NCBI GenBank assembly: GCA_028280405.1
Contig: JANQLW010000077.1
Location: 43,263-107,262 of the forward strand
From: Bacteroidales bacterium
GTDB taxonomy: Bacteria > Bacteroidota > Bacteroidia > Bacteroidales > GCA-2711565
Reading direction: 5' to 3'
Length of the DNA: 64,000 bases
Shown here: piece by piece, positions 61,002 to 64,000 of the stretch
Numbering within the stretch: the first letter of the stretch is position 1
Layout of the letters: each line of letters starts with the position of its first letter
The notes under the pieces: model-generated
Databases searched by the model: none
What the model was told of the DNA's origin: nothing
Seen by the model: only the letters and a program-made list of their open reading frames with translations
Translations under genes and position numbers: made by a program

Positions 61002-61337
61002 CTATTTCTTAATAAGAATAGAAACTTCTTTCTTTAAGATAGGTAAGTGTCTTATTATGGTACCCCAAACTATTTCATTGTCAATTTTGTCATAGCCATG
61101 AATAACACGGTTTCTCATACTTATTATCTGTTTTTTACTAGAAATTTCAATATGAGGATCTATTCGTTCAATTCTATTCATGGCTTCACCAATAATTTCA
61201 AATTCTCTTTCTACAGCTCTACGAAGCATTTTGTCTGACATATAGATATTATAATCACGTTTATCTCCGAGATAGTTTTCAATTGATTCTATTGATTCCA
61301 GAATGTCTAAGAGATATTTTCTAATATCAATGGCCAT
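61002..61337 (-). CDS. HEPN (HepT/DUF86) toxin
   Basis: 111 residues, all-helical. The active-site motif RNRVIHGYDK (Rx4-6H) lies at about 78-87; LLDILESIESIENYLG and RAVEREFEIIGEAMNRI are the usual HEPN helices. RNase partner of the nucleotidyltransferase gene, which overlaps by 11 bp. Confidence 0.92.
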   Translation of the reverse strand: MAIDIRKYLLDILESIESIENYLGDKRDYNIYMSDKMLRRAVEREFEIIGEAMNRIERIDPHIEISSKKQIISMRNRVIHGYDKIDNEIVWGTIIRHLPILKKEVSILIKK

Positions 61338-61632
61338 AAATCAAAGTTTTAGTCTTGTTTACTGAGTTAATGAAATAGGGGTTTTTTAATGATTTGTCAG
61401 TTACTAAGTCTACAGGTCTATCTAAGATTTGTTCTAGTTTTTCTGCAAGTTCAAAATAAGTATCTGCATAGTCTGCATAGTCCATTGGTAAAAATGAAAT
61501 AAGTAAATCAATATCACTTTTTTCATTGAACTCGTCAGTACAGACTGAACCAAAAGCAAAAAGATTCTTTACATTATGTGCCATACATAATGCTTTGATT
61601 TTTTCCATATTGTCTGTTAATACTTTTTGCAT
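61327..61632 (-). CDS. MNT-type nucleotidyltransferase antitoxin
   Basis: 101 residues from ATG 61632. Motif LFAFGSVCTDEFNEKSDIDLLI is the minimal nucleotidyltransferase signature (GS...DxD), with a third acidic residue in RPVDLV. AMPylates HepT-type toxins in known pairs. A minus-strand TAAGTTTG (61655-61648) 16 bases upstream of the ATG is the likely -7 box. Confidence 0.92.
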   Translation of the reverse strand: MQKVLTDNMEKIKALCMAHNVKNLFAFGSVCTDEFNEKSDIDLLISFLPMDYADYADTYFELAEKLEQILDRPVDLVTDKSLKNPYFINSVNKTKTLIYGH

Positions 61633-61698
61633 TTTGTTCTTTTTATACAAACTTACAATTTACCTAAATTAAAAACAAGATAGTTGGCTTTACAATTG

Positions 61699-61828
61699 GT
61701 TAAGGGTCTCGGCTATGAGTTGTTGCGTGGATTAGCACTTGCCTTTGCAAGTACACGCCAAGCTGAAAATCCTTGCGGATTTTCAGAAGCAGGTGAGTAG
61801 AAGCAATTACTTATAGCCATTGTTGTGT
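61699..61828 (-). repeat. attC-like site S7 (about 130 bp)
   Basis: GGCTATGAGT (61711-61720) pairs with ACTTATAGCC (61809-61818), 9 of 10. Inner hairpins: ACTTGC-CTTT-GCAAGT (61737-61752) and a perfect 10-bp stem CTGAAAATCC-TTGC-GGATTTTCAG (61763-61786). The end GTTGTGT (61822-61828) complements the far boundary of the next cassette. Its left end reads TAAGGGTCTCG, related to AACGGTCTCG of S8. Confidence 0.75.
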
Positions 61829-62590
61829 TTAGTAATTCTGCATTAAGTCATAATCATACTTTGATAATAGCCAACCATTAAAATTTTCATTTTTGGCACT
61901 ATCGATCAATTGTTGTAATGGAACTCTTTGTACGAAATATCTAAAAATAATTCCGTAGTCGTGATAGCTATTTCTTTCTGGATTATTCATTATTGCTGCC
62001 ATTTCTTCCTTGCTAAAATGTTTATCTGAATTGGAAAATTGATTGGCAGTAAAAACGGCAAAGCCTTCATAAAACCATATAGGCCCCATTGCATCTTCAT
62101 CACCATCCAGTATTGAAATATGAAGTCTATGGGCAATTTCATGAGTAAGGAGTTTCTCATAACTATTTCTCTCAACTCCTTCTGGGTAAACTTTTGAATA
62201 TATTTCAGGAGTTACCACTAATAAAGTTCTTTTCTCTATTGCACCAACATAGGTTTTTGGCAACCTCATTGATGTGTCGGCTTCTGCTAATGTTAACAGA
62301 CTTTTGTCAAATTCTTTTTTATTATCAAATACCATCATACTATCAATAAACGACTCTTTGGACAAACTATCCCATTTGTATTTCTTAGCAAAAGAATGAA
62401 TGTTGTTAAAAGCGTTTTCGATGTATGATTCATATACATGTCTTTTATTACTCAAAGAATTGGGTAAAACAATCTGGATCTTCGTTTTGACTATTGAATT
62501 TACGTTTTGTTTGTTGGTGTTTTTCTTTTCAGCGTTATTGCATGAAAACATCATTCCGATGCTAATTCCAATGATTAGAACTTTTTTCAT
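61829..62590 (-). CDS. Gluzincin-like metallopeptidase lipoprotein
   Basis: 253 residues: lipobox GMMFSC (Cys17), then a helical N-part and HExxH in LLTHEIAHRLH (about 151), with the third-ligand Glu in WFYEGFAVFTANQF (about 172), the arrangement of peptidase-MA-like gluzincins. Probably a periplasmic or surface peptidase. Its cassette has perfect complementary boundaries. Confidence 0.82.
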   Translation of the reverse strand: MKKVLIIGISIGMMFSCNNAEKKNTNKQNVNSIVKTKIQIVLPNSLSNKRHVYESYIENAFNNIHSFAKKYKWDSLSKESFIDSMMVFDNKKEFDKSLLTLAEADTSMRLPKTYVGAIEKRTLLVVTPEIYSKVYPEGVERNSYEKLLTHEIAHRLHISILDGDEDAMGPIWFYEGFAVFTANQFSNSDKHFSKEEMAAIMNNPERNSYHDYGIIFRYFVQRVPLQQLIDSAKNENFNGWLLSKYDYDLMQNY

Positions 62591-62615
62591 TTAATGGTTC
62601 TTTTTTATTAAACAC

Positions 62616-62744
62616 AACGGTCTCGTATAAGAATAGTAGCGGCTTTTGGAACGCTAACTTTTCGGTTTAGCACAGACCTTTGTTATATGTTTATTATTTC
62701 GTTTAAGCACTTCAGCCGCTATTATTTCTTATACATTGTTACCA
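62616..62744 (-). repeat. attC-like site S8 (129 bp), family II
   Basis: AACG (62616-62619). The 20-base arm at 62625-62644 (GTATAAGAATAGTAGC...) pairs with 62714-62734 with one extra base on the right, an extrahelical base as in attC hairpins. The end is GTTACCA (62738-62744). Its arms are shared with S3. Confidence 0.82.
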
Positions 62745-62756
62745 CCAGTTGATTAT

Positions 62757-63890
62757 TTAGACTGTTTCAAGCTTAAATATAATTTCGGATTGAATTCTAT
62801 TAACCTTACTTGGTGTCAATCTCATCACTGTATTTCTCAATTTTCTGGATATAGGGTTTTTCCAATGGGCTAATTTTCCAATTTTCCAACTTGTGTTTAC
62901 CACTCTATGTGCTTTGGGTAATCTTAATTTTTGGTATTGCTTAAAAGCATTGTAATAATCGTATTTGTTTAAACATTCCGAAAGCACATAAGCATCCTCT
63001 ATGGCTTGACAAGCGCCCTGTCCCATATTGGGGGTGGTTGCATGAGCTGCATCTCCCAAGAGGCAAATAGTATCTTTAAACCATTTATTGGTTGGACTTA
63101 AATCAGAAATTTCAGCAGTATGTATTTCATTTTTAGAAGTTGAAAAAATAATATCTCTTATTACTGTGTTATAGTCTTTAAAATAATTTTCAAGATTCTC
63201 AATATCGTATTCATTTGCCGACTGTTTGAAAGTTTTTAATGCATACCAGTAAACTTTATTGGGTGCAATCTGTACAAAACCAAATCGGTCAGCTTTTCCC
63301 CACGCTTCATTCAATTCATTTCCATAAGTTTTTGGCAGGTCGAACTCTGTGACTCCTCTCCAACAAATTTGTTTGGCGCTCCTTATATTATTTTTAGGAA
63401 AAATATGTTGTCTAACGACTGAATTCAGACCATCTGCTCCAATGGCTACTTGCGAGGTTAGCTCTTTGCCATTGTCAAATACAAGTTGGTTTTGATTGCC
63501 AATTTTATTTATGCTATTCAATTTGTGATTGAGTGCTATTTGAGAGTTTTTAAGTTGGTCTAAAAGGATTTCTTGAAGTTTACCTCTGTGAATAGCAATA
63601 TTTTTTACATTGTGTTTTTGTTCAAAATATTTTAAATCAACTTTTGAAATAGCAGTCAAATTAGCTTTTGTGATATTCATTGAAGAAATTGGATTTCCGT
63701 TTTGCTCAATGATTTCTCTTAGCCCCAATTTTTCATAAACCTGCATTGCATTATTGGCAAGTATAATTCCAGCTCCAACTGGTTTTAACTGTTCGGCTTG
63801 TTCAAATATTCTTGTCTTAATTCCTTTTTTCTCAAGTGCGATTGCAGTGGTTAATCCTCCTATCCCTGCTCCTATAATATCAATACTCAT
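62757..63890 (-). CDS. FAD-dependent monooxygenase (TetX/PHBH-like)
   Basis: 377 residues. FAD-binding GxGxxG in DIIGAGIGGLTTAIALEKKG (about 4-23), VAIGADGLNSVVRQHIF and the GD motif LLGDAAHATTPNMGQGACQAIEDA (about 275-298). Length and motifs resemble TetX-type tetracycline-inactivating or other aromatic hydroxylases; a substrate cannot be assigned. The 110 bases between its start and the window end contain no gene. Confidence 0.9.
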   Translation of the reverse strand: MSIDIIGAGIGGLTTAIALEKKGIKTRIFEQAEQLKPVGAGIILANNAMQVYEKLGLREIIEQNGNPISSMNITKANLTAISKVDLKYFEQKHNVKNIAIHRGKLQEILLDQLKNSQIALNHKLNSINKIGNQNQLVFDNGKELTSQVAIGADGLNSVVRQHIFPKNNIRSAKQICWRGVTEFDLPKTYGNELNEAWGKADRFGFVQIAPNKVYWYALKTFKQSANEYDIENLENYFKDYNTVIRDIIFSTSKNEIHTAEISDLSPTNKWFKDTICLLGDAAHATTPNMGQGACQAIEDAYVLSECLNKYDYYNAFKQYQKLRLPKAHRVVNTSWKIGKLAHWKNPISRKLRNTVMRLTPSKVNRIQSEIIFKLETV

Positions 63891-64000
63891 TTTTTCATCT
63901 TAATGTTCGTTAATATACATCCTTTACAAAAGTTATAGATTAGCCTTTACACTAAATTAGTTTCGAGCCTTACTGATTGTTCTTTTGTTCTTAATTCATT

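Noticed and set aside
53098..62744. CRISPR or ordinary terminators as explanation for the repeated palindromes
   Set aside because: There are no short regular spacers, sites are about 0.6-3 kb apart around genes, lack T runs, and show cassette-specific complementary ends.

Overview
The window is chromosomal DNA from a member of the Bacteroidota. The evidence is low G+C, many promoters of the TTG-N19/21-TAnnTTTG type instead of sigma70 boxes, and family-specific neighbourhoods: bamD-rpoZ-coaBC-DUF4835, rpmG-DUF4295-ftsY-rimO, NfeD-FloA, and a long KamA-type radical SAM protein. An order cannot be fixed from sequence alone; Cytophagales-like is my best guess. No rRNA, tRNA, CRISPR array, insertion sequence or prophage was recognised.

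Positions 1-48,000 look like ordinary chromosome with mixed gene orientations. They hold an RND efflux adaptor and pump, a MazEF module, XerD, a TlpA-type thioredoxin, L33/DUF4295/FtsY/RimO, a KamA-family protein, PruA, OsmC, Nudix, ClpS, NfeD-FloA and a RelA/SpoT protein whose HD pair reads HN. Next come an OmpR-type two-component system facing a secreted Asp-rich protein, threonine aldolase, an oligopeptide-binding lipoprotein, an alpha-oxoamine synthase, and the bamD-rpoZ-coaBC cluster. Two gene relics lie between genes: a MalY/PatB-type aminotransferase and an HxlR regulator. Several gene ends carry hairpins or spaced inverted repeats. coaBC is broken by a shift at a run of ten A.

From about 45.5 kb to the right edge every gene is on the minus strand. 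From about 53.1 kb the layout changes character. Single genes or small operons are separated by about 80-130-bp palindromic sites that read AAC...GTT on the coding strand. Four of these sites are near-copies of one another and two more form a second family. For several cassettes the 5' boundary is the reverse complement of the cassette's own 3' core, as expected if each gene once circularised through an integron-type attC site. Contents are typical of such arrays: ParDE, a PIN toxin with antitoxin, MNT/HEPN, a GNAT acetyltransferase, a serine hydrolase, a LytS/LytTR pair, DUF6624, a metallopeptidase-like lipoprotein and a FAD monooxygenase. No integron integrase lies in the window (the only tyrosine recombinase is XerD), so the array resembles a cluster of attC sites lacking an integrase or the arm of a chromosomal integron whose integrase is outside. 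This is the most interesting feature here.

Regulation visible in the sequence: four TTAAC direct repeats at helical phase in front of the two-component target, palindromic operators covering the -7 element of three toxin-antitoxin operons, and several promoters so close to the start codon that the mRNA would be nearly leaderless.
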